Shown here piece after piece: positions 23,603-35,492 of a stretch of 64,000 bases of DNA (position 1 is its first letter; each line of letters starts with the position of its first letter). The DNA lies in contig JACDOX010000172.1 in NCBI GenBank assembly GCA_014549065.1, positions 108,332 to 172,331 of the forward strand. Direction: 5' to 3'. The notes under the pieces are model-generated. The model was not told the origin of the DNA. It saw only the letters and a program-made list of their open reading frames with translations, and did no database searches. The translations under genes were made by a program, and so were the position numbers. This stretch comes from Cardinalis cardinalis. Taxonomy: Eukaryota; Chordata; Aves; Passeriformes; Cardinalidae.

Positions 23603-26600
23603 CTAACATGCGCAGTAAAAACAGAAAAAATATTCTCTGTCAACTCTGAAGATTGTCATGAAGCTGAGTAGGTAAAAAAATAGATATGATTTGTTTGTGG
23701 AATGACATGCTTCATTCGACCCCTCTTTAAAAAATTTGTTGTCATTAAATAAAATAAAAACTGAAGTAAAATTTAAAGTCTTAATTTTGGAATCACCAAA
23801 ATGCTCTTAATACACCTGCTGTTCTTGCACTAAAAATGGCTCAGGGCATAAAATTCCTGTCAGCTCTGTCTAGTAGAAGAGCTTGAGCACTGATTTTTGT
23901 GTCCATCTGTCACAGAGGTGTCTCTCTGCTTTCTTCTGTACTCATCACTAAGCATGAAACACTTGCAGCACTGTTTCAAATGGTCTTGACTGTCATGCAG
24001 AACTTGGCCTCAGACCAGCTTCTATCACAGTGTCTTATTTTAAAAGTGATAATTTAACAACCAGTCATTTTACGAACATTTTGTTTGTAGTGTTTTACCT
24101 TAACACGATACACTTCGTATTCTCCATCAATCCTTTGTATATATCTCGTTCCAAAAAAGCACTTTGCAATAGTGAAGGAGTGTTAGAATAGATCCTATTG
24201 GCACTGTACTATCATTTAAATAGAAATGTTAGAGTGATTTATTTATCTGCCAGCTCCTTATTGCAAAGACAGACATGAATGGAAATCAGCAGTACACATG
24301 GCAGGATGGGCCATGTGTCAGGGTGGACACATGCATGTCTGACACAGGACGTGCACACACTCACTCAGAAACACACATGCACTCTGCAACATTCTAGACT
24401 TACCCCAGGTTTTTGGGAGGAAGGTGCACCTATGCAAGAAGGAGAAATGGAGTCTTGCATAAACTGTCCATGCTCCCACAGCAGACATTTCATTGCTTTA
24501 TAGCTTCTTTTTACACTAAAAGAAGTGACATTGTTTGGGGGGAGGATTAAAGCCCTTGTTGAGCTCCTTTTTTGTAAACTTAGGCCTGTTTACTTTAACA
24601 GAGAGAAGTCCAGCTCTGTATTTTTTTTCTGCTTTTGCATGAGTAAAAATAATGTCCCTTTACAAGGAAATTATAAGCCTCTGCAGCCTCCTTTCTTGTC
24701 AATAAGGAATTCTTGTTGTTTTAAAAACCTTAAAGTAGGCTAAATATATCTCACATTTCCCATTTACATATTTGGAGAAGCCAATTTAGCAAAAAAAATC
24801 TTTATGTACTGAAGGGAATGGAAAAAACAACTGACTGAAGTTTGTGAATGCCTAGCTGATGATTCTGCCTTGATCCTAATTTTGGTGCAGAATGATGTGG
24901 ATGTTCACTTCTAAATCTTAGTGAACCTATGGATTGAAAGGATAGATAGCAGCTCTGCTTGACTGTGTTGAGACAGATACAAACAGGATTTACCTGTGCA
25001 GTATTAATGCCCTCTTGATGGATGATTTACGTGGTGAAAGACAATCACTTCTGAAATATCTCATTTTTACTTTAAAAAAAAAAGGGTGATGATGGTCCGT
25101 GCAGTTCTGTATAGATCATGATCATGTGGCCCCTGACAGTGCTGCAATGTTCCCTTTGCTCTGATTCAGCTCGTGTTAAAGCCAGTTGGAAGTTCTCTGC
25201 TGACTCTAGATGCAATCAGCTGAGACCCTGATTTAGAAAACCCCTAGAGAGGAGTTGTGAGATAGAAGGAACAAGCCCGATCCAGCATCCTTGACTGTAA
25301 AGTATTTAGTTCTCAGTGATTGCTACAGCAGATAGTTTCCTCCTCTACCTCATGCATTTTATTGATAGACATAATTTTGCAGTGTATTTCTCTACTGTTC
25401 TGAGCTTCTTCAAAGAATTGATATTTTCCCTTTTTGGCAAAGAAACTTCAAGATCTGCTTCTGGCAGGCTGGCTTTGTGCATAATCATTCTTGTTACATT
25501 TCAGGCCAGCAAACAGCACCAGGTCAGGCTTAGCAAACTGAAGTGCAGCTGTATTGACCAAGTCAGCCTACCATATATTCCCTGCAGGAATTTACACAGT
25601 TGCTTGTGAGACATGAAATAAAGTACCCAGAATTCAAGTTGCTCTCTCCCCCTCTCAGCTATGCACTGTGTAACCATACTGCTAAAAATTGGAGGAAGCC
25701 TCTCTTGACCGGTGAAGGCACTTTGTGAGTGGAGGTCATTCAGGGCCTAAATGTGTCCCATCTCTAGACTGAGGCTCTTTGGTTAAGGAGAGACATTTTA
25801 GCAGGTTGGAGGCAAGGGCTGCTCCTCCATCCCTGGGGAGATTCATATCATCAGACTATGGACATGGCTTTGGACAAGTACACTTTGATGCAGACCCTGA
25901 TCCAGACCTGGTCTGGAGATGCTGTGGCAGAAAAAGCCAACTTTTTCATTTCCCAGGAGCTCTAAAAATGCCCCACGTGGATGCCTTGCAACAAAATCTT
26001 CTAGTGTGGCTACTGTGGTGCTTATAAACAGTTTCAGTGATTCTCACATCTCTGTGAGGTTTGGGAAAATGATGTTTTTTTGTAGTTTTTTTACATTAAA
26101 GGGAGAGATTGTGCATTTTTAATGTTAGCATTCCACTGATATACATATTGAGCATAGCATTGGGCTTTTACATCGCCAAAAAACTATTAACCAATGTCCT
26201 TATTGGGCCAAAACCTGTATTCTGAAGTTGTTCAAATGCACTGTGATTTAGCACTAATTCAGAATAAAGCAGTTTCAAAGTGGCTGAACTGGCTGGCATT
26301 AATGGGCCCAAAACATTAGCCCACACTGACCAGTAAACTATATTAACATATTTCAACTTAATTTCTTTAAAAATGTAGGTTAAGTCTTGAAAGGTGTGTT
26401 CTAACCTGGAACTAGGATTTTCAGCCTTTGAACCATTTTTAATAAAGAAGCTTGTATTTGATGAAGTTATTTAAAATAGTTAAGAGTTAACTTTCAGCAA
26501 ATATTTTGTTCCAAAAGTGAAAATTTGAGCCTGGGAGGCTGGGACGAAGTCTGGCTCAGTTCTTTCAATTTGGAAGTATCAAAACACTTTTAATCAAAAG

Positions 26601-28364
26601 GAATTTTTTCTACATTCCCTATGGGAAACATAACCTTATTGCTCCATTCAACATTAAAAACCTTCTGCATTGCTGTGATGCTTCATGGAAACTGTGGTTC
26701 AGCTGCCACATATCCTCTCCCATCTGCCAGGATCTTTTGGTGGGATGCATAATGGATACAATCCCTCTGTGATATGCCATGAGGGACCAGTCAGATTAGT
26801 GTGTGTGATAGGTAATGTAGCACAGCCATACAGTTGTCATGTGGGAGCAGATGGGTCATATAACTAAAATATATATAACTAAAACACAGTTTTCTGAAAG
26901 CCACAGAGTTTGGCCACAGTGTGTTGTTGAACTGCTTCCAAATGAAAGGTTTTTCCCTGGTTCAACACACTAAAATTTTTCATGTAAGCTTTCCCAAGAG
27001 AAACTTCAGATTTTTAGTTCTGTTCAAAGTTTGCAAAATCCTGTAATCAGGTTGGTATTTGGGAAAAAAAAGGGAAGCTATTGTCTTAAAAATAAGGCAG
27101 TTTATTCTGTTAAATAAAATGGCAACCAATTATTTTGCTTTATTCTCCTGGATTCTTACAAGTCCTTCCTTAATCTGGCAAGTTAAACTCATCCTTCAGA
27201 GCACATTCTCCTTCCAAAGTGCATCATATATGAAAACATGATTCTTATGTCATGACCCAGGGAAATGTGCACAGAGAGTTATCATGAACTCATACTCTGT
27301 ACCTGAACTATCCCAGGGTATTAGCTTGAGATGGAAAAGATGTATTCATAAGCCTCAAGAAATCACATTCTATACAAAACTTAAAACTTGATGCATTCTT
27401 ATCAAGAATGTAATTTGTAGAAGAGGTGCGATCTCATATGTGTGATTTTAACCAAATGTACCTTACAGTTGAAACAGTGATCTCTGTCTTTGTTATTTTA
27501 CATCTTAAAATTAATCTGATGCCTCTAGTTGAAAAAAATATTCTTAAGCATCGCTCTGAACTATTAGTGTAATATGCATAACCTAATAGCACAAAATTAT
27601 TTTATAACTTCTCAAATATTTATACTATCCTCACAATAATTTATCTCTGTGTTTTTAATTGAGTTTATGTAAAAAAATATCTGCTAGAAAAAATAGGAAA
27701 ACTAAACACAGCAACTAATGTATTATCAAAGCATTTTAGAGGTGTGGTTAACCTTCACTTTGCTGAGCCTTCAATCTCTTTGATCTACAATTCATCTTAG
27801 ACGGGATTTCACAAGTGTCTCTGGCTAAAGAGTCAGCATATTGACTCATAAAATTGTGCACTTTTCCAATATGGTTCACTAGAACTGCACATTAGGTACG
27901 TTATGTGGCCCTTACGTTTCCATTCAAAGGTTATTCAGGACAATGACTCAGGAATCAACTGAAGCTATGGTTTAAAAGCATAGCTTGTACTTAATTCTCA
28001 ATGGGATTAAGCAAAACACCAAAAGAATATAAACAGGTAGAAATAAGCACCATGACTTGTACAGAATTAATTTATGCCACATAGGAACTGTACTTATGTA
28101 CTTACATTTTCTACCCAATCACAGGAACGACAAGTTTGGCATCTCTTTTTGATGGCTATTCTCACACGGCTCGGCTAGAGAGTGTATGGATCTGTGGTCC
28201 ATTATGCCTTCAGCACAGTGCAGGGGTACAGTTTCGTGTGAACTTGGTTAGGTAAGCATCTGGATCACAGGGTGTTTACCAAAATCAAGGGATGCCCTGA
28301 AGCTTAGATTATGACAGGTAAGAGATCAGAGAAGCTGATGCCACTGGAGTTTGCAGGAAGAGAT
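23603..28364. other. Anonymous AT-rich sequence
   Basis: No gene or interspersed repeat recognised over 4.8 kb. The longest frame is 97 codons (25316-25609 plus). A small 8-bp hairpin CATGTGTC/GACACATG lies at 24312-24333, and a short duplication containing TATAACTAAAA lies at 26858-26885. Confidence 0.4.
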
Positions 28365-28411
28365 GTGAGTGAGTGAGTGAGTGAGTGAGTGAGTGAGTGA
28401 GTGAGTGAGTG
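28365..28411 (+). repeat. (GTGA)n tetranucleotide microsatellite
   Basis: 47 uninterrupted bases give almost 12 copies of GTGA. It is flanked by GGAGTGACGC, which looks like a decayed copy. Confidence 0.97.
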
Positions 28412-31400
28412 GAGTGACGCGATACACCCACAGCCCTGTGCCAGTGCCCCCACTCTCATGCAGGAGCTCTGTGACATACAGGAGGTGACATACCAAATCT
28501 TGCTGAAAGTATTGGTTAAAAAAATTTCTGATGAACATGGTTGGGTAAAAAGAGAGGAATTCTAAAAATTTTGCACAGTGAAATGATCACATGGGACAAC
28601 CAAAATGGAAGAAATTAATACAACACTCTCTAGCTGTAAGAAGCTTTTCTGCCCTGCTAATGCTGATTTTCTTATAAACCAATGCTGAGAGAGTAGCAGA
28701 GGATTGAAAATTTTGATTTGATGCTAATATTTGTAAATTTAAACAGGATAATTACAGTATATATATAACTGGATACCTAGGTGTAGGTGTTGAGTGAAGC
28801 TGCAGAAGTGTTATTATGACAAATAATTAATGATAGTTTTGATAACACGCCTCATAGCCTAACCTTACTGTTCTGATGAAATTTGATCTTTGTGAGAGGT
28901 AAGAGTGCTGCTAGCTTATCGTCATCATTATCATGATAATTTTTCACCAGCATTGCCCAAAACAGCTCTAGGGTTTGTTTTGTGCTACCATGACATCCGT
29001 AAGTAAAATGTGTGGGAACTGGCAATAGCCATTTAAACAGTTTAGTAGCACATCAGCCAGTATAAGATCTACTATTTTTTGTGCAGAAAACCGTAGGTCC
29101 CACCAGACTGGCCAAAGTCCTGTGAAGCTGGATCTGGTACATTTGTGTCCTGTAGACAGTAAGCGCACTTAGGATGCTGCAGAAGCTTTTAATTTTTATG
29201 ATTGCATGGATAGTAAAGAGAAACAACAGAGTATTGAGTGGGTCCGATTTGGTGTGCAGATAAAAGAAACACATTCCAGACTTAGGACTATTTTAAAAAC
29301 AGAGATTATAATAGGTATTTATTGAAAGCTGTTTGAAAAGAATTGAAAATGAAAATCCAGTATACTAGAAGGTTATTCCCAGTATGCTACTCAGAGTTCT
29401 AATTTTGACCAAACAATGCCCAATGTCTTTTGAACTGTATGTGAAGAACTTACAAGAACAGTGCTAGGTGAAAGTAGGGAAGAATATAGAAGGGGAATTT
29501 GTAAAAAATTGTGTTGGTTATATCATCCATATGTACTGATAAGAGTCAGCTAGTAAATAGAGCAATATATCAGTACTGGTTCATAATGCTAACAAAACGG
29601 TAAGGATAGAATCTCCTCATAAAATATGGAGATTTACCCTGTGGATCAATCTGAAAAACACGTAAAAATCATATTGGGCAGCCCATGAAGCATGTAGTCT
29701 TATGACAAGATAGCAATTAAGTTTGTGAATGCCATCGTTTATTGCAGAAGCAAGAGGCAATCAAAATAGGAAAAGGGCTATTATCTCTGTCTCCAACATG
29801 AATTAGAGCATAACCAAAGTGGAAACCTTGTGTCCTCACTTCAAAAATGACATTGAGAAACTGGAAAAAGAAAAAAATAGGGAAATGTTCATAAGTTTAT
29901 AAGCACAACAGAGTCTACAAAACATACCTGACACATTAAGACTTAAGCAAATTAGTCTATTTTATTTATCCAAGAGAAAATTTAGAAGTGAATTAATTTC
30001 AGACTAGAAATGCTTACGTGGAGAAATACTTCAGATTGTGACAGATCTGATTTAGCAGAAGAAAATCATATTGAGATCAAGTATCTGAAAACCAGAATGA
30101 GACAGATGAAAGCAGATGAAAAAAGAAACAGATATCTTTAAAAGATAAATTGCCTAAGCTTTGGAGTGATTTGAACATGTGATATTTTTTTCATGCACCT
30201 GTGTTTTAAGAGTCATAACTGGAGAGTCATTCTAAAAGATATGCATAAAGCTCAAACAGAAACTATAATCTTGGTGTAGAAGCAAGGTTTTCCTAGCTTG
30301 TAGGAGGCAATACTATATGACTGTAATGCTCTGTTTGGATGCCTGGCTCTTTCTGCTGGCCACATGAATGTGGAAGTAACATAGTTAAAGAGGATCTATG
30401 GTGAATTGTTATGCTTAAAGAACCTTCTAGTTAAAGTTATTCTAGAATTCCATCTCTGTTGGCTATACAGCATTCTATGAAGCTTGGTAAAGCAGCTGCT
30501 CTATATTTACAAAACAGGACCAGCTGAAACACATCAGAAACAAGATATTACCCTAACATCAGTTGCATAGGCTACTCTACCCTCATGTGATCGTATTTTC
30601 AATGACTCAGCATGTATGATAAGCTCTTTGTCCTGTTGCTGCCCTCAAACTAAACTGGGGAGGATTCACATGCTTCATGCATGAACTATGAGCTTTAACA
30701 TCCTTGACTCACAAGTGCCCAACCATCTCTAACATCCTTTAATTCAAGACACCTCAACATAACTCACTGCTAATCCTGAGAAGCTAAATACACATATAGA
30801 GTGCTCTGAGCACGTTTAGAGTACAGACAAGAATATACTCTGCAAGGCTATGAATTGATGTATGTATTCATTAGGTACGAACACGTGGAACAATAAGGTA
30901 GAAGTAATATGCTTGTGAATTCAGAGCTCTGATTTCACTGCCAATTTGCAGTTCTCTGCAAATTCATAATTTTTTCTTCCATTTTGCTCTATCTGGTAAT
31001 CTACAGCAATCCTTTATCACTAAAACATCCACGAAGCTACCTGTGAATGATTCAGATCAAACTAATTCTGCATGGAGTCAGTGACCACCTGAAGGTGACA
31101 TTGGCAATGCCTCGTCCTTTTCGCCAGACACCATAGCTGTACCCAGCAGCCCCTCACAATGCTGCTTTTTTTTCTTGTAGGAGAGGATTTGCTTTATTCA
31201 TGTCAGTCCTGCCTACTGTCTGGAAGGATGGGGAGATAGATGATTTGGACTAGTCAGAGGTCACACAAAGGCTGCCTGGAGCAGCTGCTGAAGGTAGAAT
31301 ATCTTAGGGTGAAGACACAGCAGAGAACTGCTGGTGTCCATGGTAGTTCAAGATGCAGCTCTCCTGATCACCATTCTGTTGCCTCCTCTGGGAAGATTGA

Positions 31401-32209
31401 CATTTTTACCACCAAAGCTGCAAGTTTGCTTTGCTTTTTTGACTCTTCAGAGTGCTGTGTATTTTTTTCCTCCTTTAGGTTGTTGCTGGTCCTGCTGAAG
31501 GGTGATATGTGTCTGACCAGCACATACCAACCTGTGCTGCAGTGCCAACCATCTCCAAGGAAAGCTTTCACAAGGAAGCTATAATCCTTCAGCTGCCGCC
31601 CATCACAATTCCAGATTTCTAAACAGAGCATTTTCCACCATTCTTCAGCATTCCTTAATCAGATGAAACGGATTATTTGAAGGAAAAAGCATCAAGGGGG
31701 TGTTTTCTACTATTTTTCATTCCAAGATTTCTGCCAAGGTTTGTGGGCAATGGCTTATTCACTCCTGCTGTCCTGTGCTGGTTTAGGTAATTTCTTCCAA
31801 AAGAACAGTAAATTATTAATGCAAGATATAAATCTTTAAGAAGGCCTGTTTTTATGCTGACCCAGTAACTGTAGCTTATTACATACATTAACTCACATAC
31901 ATTAAATAGTTTTATTTTTCATTTTTGCACTCTGGAGTGCATGCTTACAACTATTGTCTCTGCAACCTTCTGAAACATGTTTGACATGCCCTAATTGCTT
32001 TTCACAATAACTCTTGGATGACAGAGAATAAGAAATCCTTTAAAATCAAGACCAAAGTAAATCTAAACTGTCTTCAGATTTTTTTTAGTAAGTTTTTTTC
32101 TCTTCTGTGTTATCTTATAGCTGCAAGATACCATGGGATAACTGACTTTCAAAAGATAACAGAAAAGTAGAGAGGGGGTTGACATGGTCTAGCACTGGTA
32201 ATGATCCTT
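28412..32209. other. Anonymous AT-rich sequence
   Basis: No gene recognised. A 14-bp palindrome ATTATCATGATAAT lies at 28927-28940 and TTCATGCATGAA at 30674-30685. A frame of 114 codons at 31240-31584 (plus) has no recognisable domain. Confidence 0.4.
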
Positions 32210-32272
32210 TTTTAAGGTGGAGACTGGACTCAATGACCTTCAGACATTCTTTCCAGTCAGCATTTCTAGACA
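32210..32272 (+). mobile_element. Possible degraded CR1 3' tail
   Basis: AAGGTGGAGACTGGACTCAA, then TGACCTTCAGACATTCTTTC, resembles the CR1 3' UTR pattern 'GGTTGGACTAGATGACCTCCAGAGGTCCCTTCCA'. No clear octamer tail follows, so this is tentative. Confidence 0.45.
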
Positions 32273-33028
32273 TCTTCCAACCTTCCACTGATATACACTA
32301 GTCTTCAGGCTAGAGTATATCTGTGGACAAATTTAAGCAGTTTTACTGACAGATAAGCATTCTGATCAAATCTAGCCTAAAGCAAAACTGTGCTTTCAGT
32401 CAACTTTCAGAGTGCAGAAGAGATAAAGAAAATTTTATTTATTACATTGAAAAAGGAAGATGGTGTAACAGAGCTGTGTGAGACATCCTTGTTTTTGTGC
32501 AGAACAGGTGTACAGAAAATTTGCAGGATTTGCAGATCCTAAAGTGTAGAAATGTATGGATTTGAGCAAATGTACCTTCTTCTTACCCAAATCCTGTCGT
32601 GAATCCAAGGCAAGATTCAGAATCTGTATGGATGGGTTGGTTCAACTTACATAAGGATACAGCCAATAATGAATAGCATCATTTGAAGGAGAAGGGTTAT
32701 GGAAGATGACGGTGGGAAAGACTTTAGAAAATCAATAATTTCACCTAAAAATTCTTGTTAATAATTTTCATAAGGTAAAGTTGCTTATACCATGTTTGAG
32801 TGACTGGTACAGTGAAAAGTATTGGTAACTTACCAGTTGTACCTCATTAACACTTTCTCAAGAGTCTTATGTTACATAGCTTGGCACGTCTGCATTTATT
32901 GATAGCAGTCACGCAACCTAAATATGTTCCTTTTTCATCCACTTAAATTGCTCCATGGGGTTAAAGCCTACTCACATATCAAGGGCACAAAAAGTGTATG
33001 GATAATCTTTGCATTACTTCTACTTTCT

Positions 33029-33057
33029 TCCCTCCCTCCCTCCCTCCCTCCCTCCCC
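33029..33057 (+). repeat. (CTCC)n microsatellite, G-quadruplex-prone on the minus strand
   Basis: About seven CCCT/CTCC units form an uninterrupted tract. The minus strand reads as GGGA repeats with one-base loops, the most stable class of predicted G-quadruplex. Confidence 0.93.
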
Positions 33058-34574
33058 AGTTCTTCCTATCATATAATTTTCTATCCTTTCCTGGTTTTTT
33101 TGCTCTGACAGAGCATGTAGCTGCTGATAGAGATTCAGTTATCCTTTGTAGTGAAATTGCTTATCAGACCATAAATTTCAAATTCCCTAAGAAAAGTTTG
33201 CAAAACAAGACTTGCAAAGATATATGAAATACATCCTCAGCTCTCTCATGTACATGTTGTATGGCATACCATTATATAATTTTCCCTGTACCTGCCATAA
33301 AAGGCAAGAACTTCAGTGTAGAAGTCAAGGGGCCGATGAATGTGTGTAATTTACGGGAACTGTTGGGCTAATCCCCTTCCCCCACCCTCTTAGCTGAGCT
33401 GTGAGAGCCATAAGCCAGCTGGATGAACTCTCCAAAAGGAGAAACAGATACCAGCACTCTGATAAGAAACAGAGCATTCACTTGTCCTGGTTACAGTTAG
33501 AGAACAAGCAGCATGAGGAGGATGACTTTCTTGTACAAGACATGACCAGTATTGTTTTTAGCACAGCTTGAAACACATGGTAGGAACTCTAGCAGCATGC
33601 ATTACCTTTTGTTTCAAGAACAAGGCTTTGCATGTTGTGACTTTAGTTTTTAAAACCGTCATTTGAATGCTGCATTACCCATTTGAGAAAAAAAGTCTTT
33701 TGGTAAATGAAGTGAAGAAGCACAGCCTATTCAAGTTCATATTTATATCCCAGTGTGTCTCCAAGCTGGTGACAATATACCCAAATGGATTCTGGTGCCT
33801 AGATTACAACTGAGGTGCTTTCAAACCCAAGACTCTGAAACTTCATCCATCTACAGCATACTTACAGATGCCTAGAAATCTTCTGCCCGTGATGCTGTTG
33901 TAATGCTCATAGTTCATATCAGCATGTATTGGTGAATATTCATGGATATTTTAGATATGCTAGAGATAGAAAAATTGCGGTCTAAACAGCAAAGGCCACT
34001 CATACACTATTAAACCAAAGGCACGTGAAGGCACATGAAATTAGGCATTTGCAGAAATACCTGCCCTTCCAGAATGGAGCTTGGAACAAGAGTGGCAGAC
34101 ATTATTTTATATTAAAATAGTTCTGTACAAGTGTTAAATTGGGAGATAAAAGATGGTGGTCATTGCCTTCTAAACAACAGCCTATCTGGATAATTTCTTC
34201 AGGAGCTAAAAGGCTTTGAACCAAATACCATTTTGGTCCTGACATTTTTTAAAATGTGTAGTAAAGACACATTTCTTTTCTTACCCACTGCAGGCTGAAA
34301 TACTACAGAAATACTCTTCAATCTTCTAGTTGTAGCTGAGCAATTAGATGTATTGAGCCAGAAGAGGAAGTCTGTGAGAACCACAGAGAATGGAAGTAAG
34401 AATAAAATGCATGATCAGCTATAGAAAATTAATTGAAATAGCTGTATAATATTGACTTGGCATATCATGTAGTAAAAATTATGAAGCATAGGACATAGTT
34501 ATCTGACACTATTGATTTCTCAAGTTTCTGGTTAATTTTCAGTTAATATCTAACTACTAACCATTTAGGAACAA
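33058..34574. other. Anonymous AT-rich sequence
   Basis: No gene or repeat recognised; open frames are at most 61-72 codons without domains. Confidence 0.4.
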
Positions 34575-35492
34575 AAGATGACTGGGAGCAGTTAGCAGAG
34601 ACTTAGGAAGNGGAAATCATTCCTGACTAACTAGATAGCCTTCTGTGATAAAATGTTTGGGTCAATGGACATGTGGAGACTAGTGATTGTTGTTTATCTT
34701 GATGTCAGAGAGGCTTTAGATGCTTTCTCCAACAGCATTCTAATAGACTAGTTGCTGAAATATGTTTTAGGTAAGTGACTGCTGAGATGGACTGAAATCT
34801 GACTGAACACCTGAGCTAAAAAGGTTTTGGTTGGTGGCATGAAGTCCAGTTGTAGGCCAGTTCCTAGTGATGTACATCAAGCATCAATACTGGAACCAAT
34901 GCTGATTAAGATCTTTGCTAAATTATGGGTACAGACTGTACCCTTATCAAGTTTGTAAATAAAACACAACAGGAAGAAGTGATTGACAAACAGGAAGGCT
35001 ATGCTGCCATTCAGAGAGACCTGGACAGACTAGAGAAATGGTCTCAAAAGGATCTCATGAAGTTCAGCAAAGGGAAACGCAAGGTCCTTCCCCTGAGGAC
35101 GAACAACTCTAGACATGCACCAGAAGCCTACTACCTGGAAAATAGTTCTTCAGAAAAGGGCTAAGGCATAGATACCAAACGGATCATTGAGCCAGCAATG
35201 TATCCTTCCGGCAAACAAAATCTTCCCGGGAGGCAAACAAAAGCTTCCCAGGAGAAATGTACACAGCAGGTCAAGGAGGGAGATCCTTCCCCTCTACTCA
35301 GTCCTGGCAAGGCCTCACCTGGAGTGCTGGGGCCAGTTCTGGGCTCCTCAGCACAAGAGAGACATGTAGCTACTGGAGCAAGTCCAGCAAAGGGCAATGG
35401 AGATGGTTGAAAAACTGGAGTATGTCTGATACAAGGAGAGGCTGAGAGAGTTGGGACTGTTCAGCCTGGGAAAAGAAGGTTCCACAGTGGGA
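34575..35492 (+). mobile_element. CR1 LINE internal fragment (ORF2 RT and C-terminal part)
   Basis: The plus strand follows CR1 ORF2 from ATTCCTGACTAACTAGATAG (CR1 'cctgacaaacctggtggcctt') through the RT palm to the C-terminal part. 34925-35164 includes A-A-I-Q-R-D-L-D-R-L-E-K-W. 35275-35420 includes the region matching 'LYSALVRPHLEYC.QFWGPQHK'. It stops after GAGAGAGTTGGGACTGTTCAGCCTGGGAAAAG without the 3' tail, so both ends are truncated. The catalytic FADD box is replaced by F-V-N-K (34952-34963), and several frameshifts are present. It is an old dead copy. An ambiguous base lies at 34611. Confidence 0.9.
35210..35253 (+). repeat. 22-bp tandem duplication inside the CR1 copy
   Basis: Two units beginning GGCAAACAAAA (35210-35231 and 35232-35253) match at 20 of 22 positions. 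The duplication arose within the CR1 region that normally reads 'AAGGCCAACCGTATCCTGGG', after or during insertion. Confidence 0.85.
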
